Of a stretch of 64,000 bases of DNA, positions 1 through 10,941 are shown piece after piece. The position numbers and the translations under genes are program-made. The notes beneath the pieces are model-generated. The model was not told the origin of the DNA. It worked only from the letters and a program-made list of their open reading frames with translations, and did not search any database. The DNA is from Winogradskyella ursingii. Its GTDB lineage: Bacteria; Bacteroidota; Bacteroidia; Flavobacteriales; Flavobacteriaceae. The first letter of the stretch is position 1. Each line of letters starts with the position of its first letter. The stretch is from assembly GCF_013403975.1 (NCBI RefSeq), contig NZ_JABFDH010000003.1, forward strand, positions 558,001 through 622,000. Direction: 5' to 3'.

Positions 1-2011
<2,011 letters not shown>

Positions 2012-2131
2012 TTATAAATTTAATGAATTAATCCTCCAACTAAAAAATCCTTACATTTTATAAATTTATTTTTACATAGATTTCCTCTATATAAATGATT
2101 GATTTCTATTTTCAAAATAGATTAGAGGTCA

Positions 2132-2146
2132 TTATGTTTAACATAA
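2132..2146. promoter_or_regulatory. 7-1-7 inverted repeat, candidate PerR/Fur-family operator
   Basis: TTATGTT-T-AACATAA is a perfect 7-1-7 inverted repeat in the katG/2244 divergent gap, 145 bases upstream of the katG start and 98 upstream of the start at 2244. The architecture matches the PerR box (TTATAAT-N-ATTATAA). katG is a classic PerR target in other bacteria. The match is to the form of the box, not to a site shown for this organism. Confidence 0.45.
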
Positions 2147-2243
2147 GATGTGGAAAAGCAATGTTCATTCCACAATGGTTAAACAGTTGTGTTAAAGAAT
2201 TGTAGAATACAATTTTACTTGTTAACTTTAAATAAAAAATTCT

Positions 2244-2960
2244 ATGTTCAGAAAAACCAACATCGAGGAAAGACTTCAAAGTTTCAGGAATAAACGAATT
2301 TCTGAAAATGATATTTTGAATGCTGTGAAAAACATTTTAAATAAAGATAATTTAAAGGATGAACGTATAGCACAGACCTTAAATTCAGATCCGATAAAGA
2401 ATTTCAATAATTTTGATTTTAATCTGCTCGAAAGTCAACACATTTATCATCTAGATCATATTAAAAACATTTGTATCGATTACAGACTGCGATTTCTGGA
2501 CAGTAAATATTTTAAAGGGCCATTACCATACGAGGCTGTTTCTAAAATAAAACAACTAGAGAAAACTCATGATATTGAAATTAACGGGTTTAAAATTATT
2601 GCACCTTCTAAATTATTTAAATTGGAAAATGCAGATGATCCGTTGCTCTTTGCGCCAATCGGAAATGACTATTATTATTTAATTCATAAATGGGGAAAAG
2701 ACCTCAATCCATTTAGAAAATGGTTGATGAAGCCTTTTAAAAATTTCGAAAACTTAATTTTTGCCACGTTATTGGTAAGTCTCATTGCAACAGGTCTTGT
2801 GCCTGAAGGCATTTTTTCTGATAAAATGACCTCTTCACAAACGGGAATGATTTTCTTCTTTATGTTTAAATCTATTGCTGCCATGGTTATATATTATGGT
2901 TTTGCAGCCGGTAAAAACTTTAACAATGCCATTTGGGACAGTAAATATTTTAACGCTTAA
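2244..2960 (+). CDS. Conserved hypothetical protein with two C-terminal membrane segments
   Basis: A 238-residue protein that I cannot assign to a characterised family. Residues 1-160 are soluble and charged (FRKTNIEERLQSFRNKRISE at the start). Two hydrophobic segments follow near residues 168-188 (FENLIFATLLVSLIATGLVP) and 200-222 (MIFFFMFKSIAAMVIYYGFA). It looks like a cytosolic domain anchored to the inner membrane by a C-terminal hairpin. There is no N-terminal signal peptide. It starts at the first ATG and is divergent from katG, so the palindrome at 2132-2146 could also serve it. The next gene starts 69 bases downstream. Confidence 0.75.
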   Translation: MFRKTNIEERLQSFRNKRISENDILNAVKNILNKDNLKDERIAQTLNSDPIKNFNNFDFNLLESQHIYHLDHIKNICIDYRLRFLDSKYFKGPLPYEAVSKIKQLEKTHDIEINGFKIIAPSKLFKLENADDPLLFAPIGNDYYYLIHKWGKDLNPFRKWLMKPFKNFENLIFATLLVSLIATGLVPEGIFSDKMTSSQTGMIFFFMFKSIAAMVIYYGFAAGKNFNNAIWDSKYFNA

Positions 2961-3029
2961 ACTGAATTTTGATGCAAGATTCGTTACTTTTTTGTAACTT
3001 ATAATTTAGAAACAATAAAATAGGAAATT

Positions 3030-3272
3030 ATGAGCGGTTCTGAATATAGGAAAGTTTTTTATGGCAGTTTTATTATAGCAACACGTGTTAAAAATGAGCT
3101 TGAGCAGATTGGCATCACGCCAATTATAAAAGACGAAGGCGAGTCACAAAGACTAGCGGGTTATGGATCAATGACACAAGGCTATCAAGATGTTTTAGTA
3201 CATCAAGATGAATATGATAAGGCTATGGAAATCGTTAATCGAATTCAGGGTGAGATGGAAAAACCTGAATGA
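3030..3272 (+). CDS. DUF2007-family small protein
   Basis: An 80-residue protein with the DUF2007 pattern: an N-terminal strand and helix (YRKVFYGSFIIATRVKNELE), a central IIKDEGESQRLAGYG segment and a C-terminal DVLVHQDEYDKAMEIV. DUF2007 proteins are proposed to be small signalling or regulatory proteins with a ferredoxin-like fold, but no activity is established. A GTTAC/GTAAC hairpin (2983-2998) lies just upstream. A bidirectional terminator follows at 3297. The family call is fairly sure and the role is unknown. Confidence 0.8.
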   Translation: MSGSEYRKVFYGSFIIATRVKNELEQIGITPIIKDEGESQRLAGYGSMTQGYQDVLVHQDEYDKAMEIVNRIQGEMEKPE

Positions 3273-3296
3273 CTATTAACGACATTAACGCATGAA

Positions 3297-3327
3297 AAAG
3301 CTGGATTAAGATAGTCCAGCTTTATTT
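3297..3327. terminator. Bidirectional intrinsic terminator
   Basis: Stem AAAGCTGGA (3297-3305) pairs perfectly with TCCAGCTTT (3315-3323) across a 9-base loop. There are A-rich and T-rich flanks on both sides. It lies between the convergent DUF2007 and ABC-F genes. Confidence 0.8.
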
Positions 3328-3350
3328 ATTATATACAACGTAAAGTATTA

Positions 3351-4979
<1,629 letters not shown>

Positions 4980-5031
4980 TTAGAATTTTAGGGTGTTTAC
5001 CTTCAAAAATCATATTGATTTTTTCAGACTG

Positions 5032-5039
5032 CAAAAGTA
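5032..5039 (-). promoter_or_regulatory. -7 promoter element for the ABC-F gene
   Basis: On the minus strand this reads TACTTTTG, a perfect match to the Bacteroidota primary-sigma -7 element TANNTTTG. It lies 55 bases upstream of the ABC-F start. No clear TTG -33 element is at the usual spacing. Confidence 0.55.
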
Positions 5040-5123
5040 GATAATTTAACCGAGTAGATGAAATAAAAACCAATGATAGTAAGTTTTAACGCCGCATTAA
5101 CAAGACATATAGTAATCAACGTA

Positions 5124-5131
5124 TATTTTTG
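5124..5131 (+). promoter_or_regulatory. -7 promoter element for the TlpA-like lipoprotein gene
   Basis: TATTTTTG matches TANNTTTG. It ends 11 bases before the ATG at 5143, which implies a leader of only a few bases. No TTG -33 element is evident. Confidence 0.5.
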
Positions 5132-5142
5132 TTTCGTTGATT

Positions 5143-6606
5143 ATGAAGACACTCCCTAAACTTACTAGAAACGTATTATCTATTTTAACGTTTATCATAA
5201 CGCTTGCTGGATGTGAATCCAATGATGGTTCTGATTACGCCTATATAGGCGGAGAAATTATTAACCCCAAGAACAGAACCGTAATTCTGCACAACACTAA
5301 AGGTAAAATAGCAGATACGCTTACTCTGGACGCTAATAATCGATTTCTACATAAAATTACAAATTTGGAATCTGGCCTTTATTCTATAAGGCATGGTGGT
5401 GAATATCAAATGGTCCTGTTAGAACCTACTGATAGTATTATGTTTAGGCTCAATACATATGATTTTGATGAGTCGCTAGTTTTTACCGGTAATGGTGCGA
5501 AAAAGAACAACTACCTTCTAAAAACTTATTTAGATAACGAGAGTGAAGCGAAAAAATTAATTAACTATGCTCAGATGGAACCTGAAGCATTTAACGCATT
5601 TGTCGAAGAACGAAGAGCCAACCAGTTAGATGCGTTTAACGAGTTTTTATCTCATAATGATGAAACACCTTTCTTTAAATCTATTGTAAGAGCAAATATT
5701 AATTACAATACCTATGCTGATAAAGAAATTTATCCTTTCGCATATTTTGGCAATAATAAACTAATACATATTAAAGATCTACCAGAAGATTTTTACAAGC
5801 ATCGAGAAGAAATTGATTATAATGCCTCACATTTAAGTAATTTTTTTACATATAATCGATTTCTGTTTTCTCATTTTGACAACCTCGCTTTAAAAGCCTA
5901 CTACGAAAAGAACGATTTTCATAGCAAATTCAATAGACACTCCACTGAATACAATAAAGCAAAACTCGATTTAATTGATAGTTTGGTCTCTGACGAAATG
6001 ATTAAAAACAATCTTCTAAAATACAAAGCACGAGATTATATAAGTCATAACCATAGCGAAGAAGAAGCACAGGAAATTTTAGATTATTATCTCGCAAAAA
6101 CTACAAATGATACTGATAAAGTTTATATGAAAGAATTAGTCTCTGCGCTAAAACTTTTACGTAAAGGGAACCCACTACCAAATTTGACTCTAGTAAATTA
6201 TAATGGCACGGAACACTTTCTTTCAAATGCTATAATAAACCCAACAATTATCTATTTCTGGTCTTCAAATTACAAAGTTCAATACCGTAATAGCCATTAT
6301 AGAGTGCTAGAGTTAAAGAAAAAATTCCCTAATGTTGATTTCATATCTGTTAACATTAATGATGATGATAGATTCTGGAAAAACGTAATTAAACAATATA
6401 GCTTCCCAACCATAAACGAATTTAAATTTAAAAACCCAAAGGAGGCTCTTAAAATTCTTGCAGTCAATTACATTAACAAATCTATTGTTGTGGATGAAAA
6501 CAGCAATATCCTTCATCCTAATGCCGATATTTATAGCTCAGATTTTGAAACCATCTTGGCCGAATTATTGGATAAAAAAGAAGCACCTATTAATAAGGTG
6601 CTCTAA
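5143..6606 (+). CDS. TlpA-like lipoprotein lacking the CXXC motif
   Basis: About 487 residues. I use the ATG at 5143 rather than the TTG two codons upstream, because the upstream start adds nothing recognisable and the promoter box ends at 5131. The signal peptide ends in a lipobox (ITLAGC, Cys24). Residues 30-110 resemble the beta-rich N-terminal domain (DUF4369 type) of Bacteroidota TlpA-like proteins. The middle is helical. The C-terminal 130 residues look like a thioredoxin fold (PTIIYFWSSNYKVQYR, then FPNVDFISVNINDD and FPTINEF). The WCxxC active site is replaced by Trp373-SSNYKVQ, so disulfide exchange is unlikely. It is probably an envelope-anchored, non-catalytic thioredoxin-fold protein. 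Its last codons overlap a terminator for the opposite strand. Confidence 0.75.
   Translation: MKTLPKLTRNVLSILTFIITLAGCESNDGSDYAYIGGEIINPKNRTVILHNTKGKIADTLTLDANNRFLHKITNLESGLYSIRHGGEYQMVLLEPTDSIMFRLNTYDFDESLVFTGNGAKKNNYLLKTYLDNESEAKKLINYAQMEPEAFNAFVEERRANQLDAFNEFLSHNDETPFFKSIVRANINYNTYADKEIYPFAYFGNNKLIHIKDLPEDFYKHREEIDYNASHLSNFFTYNRFLFSHFDNLALKAYYEKNDFHSKFNRHSTEYNKAKLDLIDSLVSDEMIKNNLLKYKARDYISHNHSEEEAQEILDYYLAKTTNDTDKVYMKELVSALKLLRKGNPLPNLTLVNYNGTEHFLSNAIINPTIIYFWSSNYKVQYRNSHYRVLELKKKFPNVDFISVNINDDDRFWKNVIKQYSFPTINEFKFKNPKEALKILAVNYINKSIVVDENSNILHPNADIYSSDFETILAELLDKKEAPINKVL
6573..6602 (-). terminator. Terminator of the transaldolase gene, inside the convergent CDS
   Basis: AGCACCT (6582-6588) and AGGTGCT (6596-6602) form a 7-bp stem. 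Reading on the minus strand it is followed by TCTTTTTTATC, a good U-tract. It starts 30 bases after the transaldolase stop and lies within the last codons of the plus-strand lipoprotein gene. On the plus strand there is no U-tract. Confidence 0.65.
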
Positions 6607-6631
6607 AAATTTATTGAAGTTTTAAATAACT

Positions 6632-7285
6632 CTAATTTCCTTTTTTATAATCTGCTAAGAATTTCTCTAAACCAATATCGGTTAAAGGATGTTTTAACAG
6701 TCCTGTAATAGAACTTAAAGGCCCAGTCATAACATCTGCTCCAAGTTTTGCACAATCAATGACATGCATAGTATGTCTTACTGAGGCTGCTAAAATCTGA
6801 GTTTCATACGCGTAGTTATCGTAGATATGTCGGATTTCTGCGATCAAGTTCAAGCCATCTGTAGAAATATCGTCCAAACGACCGATAAACGGAGATACAT
6901 AAGTAGCCCCAGCCTTTGCAGCCAAAAGTGCCTGACCAGGAGAAAACACTAAAGTTACGTTGGTTTTAATACCTCTATCCGAAAAATACTTACAAGCTTT
7001 AACACCGTCTTTTATCATTGGTAATTTGATGACAATTTGGTCGTGTAGTTCTGCTAAAGCTTCACCCTCTCTTACCATTCCGTCAAAATCTGTAGAAATA
7101 ACCTCCGCAGAAACATCACCATCTACAATTTTGCAAATGTTAACGTAGTGTTTCATAATGTTGTCCGTCCCAGTAATGCCTTCTTTGGCCATTAGCGACG
7201 GATTGGTCGTTACGCCGTCAAGAATTCCCATATCTTGGGCTTCCTTTATTTGGTCCAGGTTGGCAGTATCAATAAAAAATTTCAT
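6632..7285 (-). CDS. Transaldolase, small TalC/FSA-type
   Basis: A 217-residue class I aldolase of the short transaldolase/fructose-6-phosphate aldolase group. It moves a dihydroxyacetone unit in the non-oxidative pentose-phosphate pathway, with Lys87 (IVIKLPM) as the Schiff-base lysine, aligned with E. coli FSA Lys85. Family landmarks are [26 protein letters not shown] (24-36) and [11 protein letters not shown]. Length is normal. Sequence alone does not separate transaldolase from FSA activity. The TNVTLVFS segment is the form usual in proteins annotated as transaldolase. The gene stands alone, with its own terminator at 6573-6602. Confidence 0.92.
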   Translation of the reverse strand: MKFFIDTANLDQIKEAQDMGILDGVTTNPSLMAKEGITGTDNIMKHYVNICKIVDGDVSAEVISTDFDGMVREGEALAELHDQIVIKLPMIKDGVKACKYFSDRGIKTNVTLVFSPGQALLAAKAGATYVSPFIGRLDDISTDGLNLIAEIRHIYDNYAYETQILAASVRHTMHVIDCAKLGADVMTGPLSSITGLLKHPLTDIGLEKFLADYKKGN

Positions 7286-7431
7286 AAAAAAACTTGTTTT
7301 GAATTTCCCTTTAAAAAGAGAATCTTGTTTAAAATTGTTGTGTTTTTGTTGTTGCGAATTTACGACTTACGTGATGCAGTTTATGATGAAATTATCAAAA
7401 TATATTAACAAGTCATTAATTAAAGGTTGAA

Positions 7432-8235
7432 TTACAACTTGTAATGATTCATCAACAGTTTTTCATATGCTTTATCTGGAAGAATTCTTTTTAAAACAAT
7501 TGAAAATTTCTGCATAAAGGCCCCAACCTTATAATGTATTTTTGGATTATTTGTTTCTATAATTTTTAAAATTGCGTCAGCCATTTCTTGTGGATCACCT
7601 CCGCTATCCACATGGTCATCCATTGTTTTAAGAGTGTTACAGTATTTTTCTTTATAAGGGGAATTACCCAAAACGGGAGCATGGTAGCGACCTGCAGCTA
7701 TATTAGTTGCAAAATCACCCGGAGCCACATTGGTCATTTCTATGTTAAAATCCTTTAGCTCCATTCTAAAGGCTTCAGTTAACAATTCCAAAGCACCTTT
7801 ACTTGCACTATATATTCCTCTATATGGCAAACCCATATAGCCAGCAATAGACGTTATGTTAACAATCAATCCAGAATTTTGCTCTCTCATGGTCGGTAAT
7901 ACCGCTTTGATAACGTTAATCGGACCAAAAAAATTAGTTTCAAAATTACGTTTGATTTCAGCATCGGGAATTTCCTCAATAGGTCCGGTGATACCAGCAC
8001 CAGCGTTGTTAATAAGCACATCTATTTTAGATTCGTGGCTTAAAATTTTTTCGATACAACTTGAAATTGTCTCAACCTTAGTAACGTCCAAAGCGATAAT
8101 TGGAAATTTACTATCAGGATAATTGTTTGGGTTTCGACTTGTACCGTAAACCTTATAATTTTTGGTCTGCAAATATTCGCCTATCGATTTTCCTATTCCC
8201 GAAGAACCACCAGTTATTAAAACTACTTTAGACAT
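7432..8235 (-). CDS. SDR family oxidoreductase
   Basis: A 267-residue classical short-chain dehydrogenase/reductase. It has the cofactor motif GGSSGIGKSIG (9-19), NNAG (76-79) and the catalytic Ser129, Tyr142 and Lys146 (YSASK). The residues after beta2 (GTSRNP) suggest a preference for NADP(H), which is inference. The C-terminus resembles SDRs annotated as acting on lipids or steroids, but the substrate cannot be read from sequence. It sits upstream of the transaldolase gene on the same strand with a 146-base gap, so it is probably a separate transcript. Confidence 0.9.
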   Translation of the reverse strand: MSKVVLITGGSSGIGKSIGEYLQTKNYKVYGTSRNPNNYPDSKFPIIALDVTKVETISSCIEKILSHESKIDVLINNAGAGITGPIEEIPDAEIKRNFETNFFGPINVIKAVLPTMREQNSGLIVNITSIAGYMGLPYRGIYSASKGALELLTEAFRMELKDFNIEMTNVAPGDFATNIAAGRYHAPVLGNSPYKEKYCNTLKTMDDHVDSGGDPQEMADAILKIIETNNPKIHYKVGAFMQKFSIVLKRILPDKAYEKLLMNHYKL

Positions 8236-8387
8236 AAAGATTTTTAATTATAAATTGCAAAATACAAAATTCCAAGAGTAATTTCTTTCGAAATAATGCA
8301 AACCCTACCACTTGTAAGATATATCAAAACTAAAAAATCTTGATTCACCTATCGGCTGTCAAGATCTGAGTTTTGGGCACAAAAAAA

Positions 8388-8481
8388 GGCAAGCTACCTA
8401 CATCACACCGCTACGACCGCGTACCCTTGCTACGTTCCCGTCCTGGGGGATTCAGCAGGAGCTGGTTGTGTAGGACTTGCC
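8388..8481 (-). ncRNA. ffs: Bacterial small SRP RNA (4.5S RNA)
   Basis: Read on the minus strand this is a 94-base hairpin RNA. The ends GGCAAG and CTTGCC pair. The apical part has the universal SRP domain IV signature: CAGGACGGGAACGTAGCAAGG, with a GGAA tetraloop and the asymmetric AGCA side. It binds Ffh (SRP54) in co-translational membrane targeting. The terminal stem runs directly into seven Us (8381-8387), so the RNA supplies its own terminator. A full consensus promoter lies 5 bases upstream of the 5' end. This 334-base gap between protein genes (8236-8569) holds nothing else that I can recognise. Confidence 0.95.
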
Positions 8482-8485
8482 GCTG

Positions 8486-8515
8486 CAAAGATACAATCTT
8501 TTAATACTTTCACAA
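8486..8515 (-). promoter_or_regulatory. Complete TTG-N19-TANNTTTG promoter of ffs
   Basis: On the minus strand, TTG (8513-8515), then 19 bases, then TATCTTTG (8486-8493). Both elements and the spacing fit the flavobacterial primary-sigma promoter. The predicted start falls at about 8481-8482, exactly the 5' base of the SRP RNA helix. This is the best promoter in the window. Confidence 0.85.
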
Positions 8516-8569
8516 TGATTTTTAAACTGAATTTTATTTAATAACTTGCTTAAAAATTATTAAAATATC

Positions 8570-9589
8570 ATGCACATTTATAAACATATCATTGTCATTT
8601 GTTTAGCCGTTTTGTTCATTAATTGCAACAGTGTTAATGAGACGGGTTTTTCAATTAAGACTAATAATAAATCAATTCTTTTGGGAGACACATTGAATTT
8701 ATCAATCAATAATCCTAAAAAGCTAGATATAGAAAACGTGACTTACAGCTTAGATGGAAAAATAATTGATGCCAATACCATCTTAAATGATGTCACACTG
8801 GGCTCAAAAACCATTACTGCAGCCATAGATTATAATGGCGAATCGACCGAAATTTCAAAGACCATCAAAATTTTTAATAACGAAATTCCATCGATCTATA
8901 CTTTCGAAATTGTGAACACCTACCCTCACGATATTACTTCATATACACAAGGATTGGAATTTTATAATGGTGAATTGTATGAAAGTACAGGACAACGAAA
9001 GGAATCTAAACTCAGAAAAGTAAATTTTGAAACAGGAGAAGTGCTCAAAAATATTGATTTGGCAGATAATTATTTTGGTGAAGGTCTTACCGTTTTAAAT
9101 GACAAAATCTATCAACTCACATGGGAAGCCAATACTGGTTTTATATACGATGTCAATTCATTTGAAAAAATTGACAGTTTTAAATATGGAAAAAGTAAAG
9201 AAGGTTGGGGATTATGTAATGATGGCAACAAGCTTTATAAATCTGACGGTACCGAAAAAATATGGACTTTAAATCCGGAAAATCTAACCGAGGAAAGCCA
9301 TATTGAAATCTATACCGAAAAAGGAAAAATCCCAAGTCTTAATGAACTGGAATGGATTAACGGTAAAATTTACGCCAACATTTACCAAAGAAATGGTGTG
9401 GCTATTATCAACCCTAAAAATGGTGCCGTGGAAGGTGTGATTGATTTTGAACCATTAAAGAAAAAGGTGAAACAGCATGACGAATTAGATGTACTTAATG
9501 GTATCGCCTATCATCCTGAACGCAAAACAATCTTCGTAACCGGAAAAAATTGGGATAAACTTTTTGAAGTGACTATAAAAAAGAAATAA
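8570..9589 (+). CDS. Glutaminyl-peptide cyclotransferase (beta-propeller type) lipoprotein
   Basis: 339 residues. The signal peptide has a lipobox (VLFINC, Cys19), then an Ig-like segment at about 20-105. From about 115 onward it is a glutamine cyclotransferase of the five-bladed propeller family (PF05096): PHDITSYTQGLEFYNGELYE, STGQRKESKL, GEGLTVLNDKIYQLTW, GWGLCNDGNKLYKSDGT and LNELEWINGKIYANIYQ. It converts N-terminal glutamine to pyroglutamate. Because it is a lipoprotein it should act in the periplasm or at the outer membrane, perhaps on exported proteins that begin with Gln after signal-peptide cleavage (inference). The thioesterase gene follows after 6 bases. Confidence 0.88.
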   Translation: MHIYKHIIVICLAVLFINCNSVNETGFSIKTNNKSILLGDTLNLSINNPKKLDIENVTYSLDGKIIDANTILNDVTLGSKTITAAIDYNGESTEISKTIKIFNNEIPSIYTFEIVNTYPHDITSYTQGLEFYNGELYESTGQRKESKLRKVNFETGEVLKNIDLADNYFGEGLTVLNDKIYQLTWEANTGFIYDVNSFEKIDSFKYGKSKEGWGLCNDGNKLYKSDGTEKIWTLNPENLTEESHIEIYTEKGKIPSLNELEWINGKIYANIYQRNGVAIINPKNGAVEGVIDFEPLKKKVKQHDELDVLNGIAYHPERKTIFVTGKNWDKLFEVTIKKK

Positions 9590-9595
9590 GATACT

Positions 9596-9985
9596 TTGCA
9601 AGAATTCACTAAAACTATTACTGTTACCAAAAACGATTTGGACGAACTCAACCACGTCAACAATGTGCGGTATGTACAATGGGTTCAAGATATTGCAGAA
9701 GCGCATTGGTTGAGCAAAGTTTCCGATGACATTTTAGAACACTATTTTTGGGTGTTGGTGAGTCATCATATAGAATACAAAAGCCAGGCCGTTCTTGGTG
9801 ACACATTGCAACTCAAAACCTATGTTTCAAAATCTGAAGGAGTAACTTCTATAAGGCATGTTGAAATTATCAATATAAAAGATAACAAACTCATGGTTAC
9901 CTCTGAAACCAAATGGTGTTTTATGAATACAAAAACCAAAAGACCTGCAAGAATCTCAACTGAAATAGCCGAATTATTTGATTAA
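9596..9985 (+). CDS. Acyl-CoA thioesterase, 4HBT hot-dog family (TTG start)
   Basis: 129 residues of a single hot-dog domain: DLDELNHVNNVRYVQWVQDIAEAHW is the helix region with the 4HBT pattern, followed by VSHHIEYKSQAVLGDTLQLKTYV and TKRPARI. It hydrolyses acyl-CoA or acyl-ACP. The start is TTG 9596. The in-frame stop of the upstream gene at 9587-9589 excludes a longer product. The next in-frame alternative (a GTG in NNVRY) would cut away the active-site region. It is probably translationally coupled to the cyclotransferase gene. Confidence 0.85.
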   Translation: MQEFTKTITVTKNDLDELNHVNNVRYVQWVQDIAEAHWLSKVSDDILEHYFWVLVSHHIEYKSQAVLGDTLQLKTYVSKSEGVTSIRHVEIINIKDNKLMVTSETKWCFMNTKTKRPARISTEIAELFD

Positions 9986-10083
9986 AACTCTATTTCCGTT
10001 AACAATTATTTAGGTTAAAATTTCTTTAAGGTATTCGGTCAGTAGGGCTTAAAGGTTTTTCTTTATCGCTCAATCAATCAAAG

Positions 10084-10851
10084 ATGCGTTACTTCTTCCT
10101 TCTGTTTCTTGGCATTCTATTACCAATAACTGCCAATTCGCAAATTATTAAAGCCAAGGTTTACGATTCCGAAACTACCGTAAAAGGTATTAGAGTGACC
10201 AACAAAACTCAAAATAGAGTGACTGGTACAAACATTAATGGTGATTTTAGCATTGTTGCTAAAATAAGCGATACCTTAACCTTCACATCACTTTTCCACC
10301 ACCCGAAAGAAGTGGTTGTAACTGAAAAACATTTTGGTGAAACCATTGTTTTTGAGCTCGATAAAATTATTAACGAACTTGAAGAAGTACAGGTTAAAGC
10401 CGAACCAAAACAGCCCCTATTTACTCAAGAAACTTATAATGCTAACCTTCAAAACTTAATTAAGGAGGACATTAAAAATAATCCGCATTTATACCAACCT
10501 GCTGGTGCTACTTACGGAGTAGATTTTATTTACCTTATTGGGCAAGTCATAAAATTGTTTAAAAGAAAAGATACATACAAAGAGCCTATTTATGCTCCAA
10601 TAACCTATATGCAGTTGGATTCTTTGTTCGCAAAAAATTCATTTTTTAACGAACGTTTGTTAACCAAGAGTTTAAAAATTCCATTAGAAAAGAAATATTT
10701 ATTTCTTGAGTTCTTGGAAGCCAAGCAACTCAGTTCAGAATTATTAAAAGAAGATAAAAAGATGGATTTGCTAGAAGCCATGGTACAGAGCAGCGATTTA
10801 TTTTTAATTCTGTTGGAGGAGTATGGTAATGAAACAGACATTAAAGATTGA
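10084..10851 (+). CDS. Secreted protein with CarboxypepD_reg-like domain
   Basis: 255 residues. A signal peptide (MRYFFLLFLGILLPITANSQ) is followed by a carboxypeptidase-regulatory-like beta-sandwich at about 21-100 (IIKAKVYDSETTVKGIRVTN, NINGDFSIVAKISDTLTFT), ending in the common junction INELEEVQVKAE. Residues 110-255 are helical and of unknown function. In Bacteroidota this N-terminal module is usually found in TonB-dependent receptors and envelope proteins. Here there is no plug or barrel. It is probably a periplasmic conserved flavobacterial protein of unknown role. Confidence 0.7.
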   Translation: MRYFFLLFLGILLPITANSQIIKAKVYDSETTVKGIRVTNKTQNRVTGTNINGDFSIVAKISDTLTFTSLFHHPKEVVVTEKHFGETIVFELDKIINELEEVQVKAEPKQPLFTQETYNANLQNLIKEDIKNNPHLYQPAGATYGVDFIYLIGQVIKLFKRKDTYKEPIYAPITYMQLDSLFAKNSFFNERLLTKSLKIPLEKKYLFLEFLEAKQLSSELLKEDKKMDLLEAMVQSSDLFLILLEEYGNETDIKD

Positions 10852-10941
10852 TTCACTTATTCTATCATTCAAAAAATAGCAGTTCATAATAAATCCTAAC
10901 CTCAAAAGTTATATTTTTAGCCCTAATAACTCATATCACTT

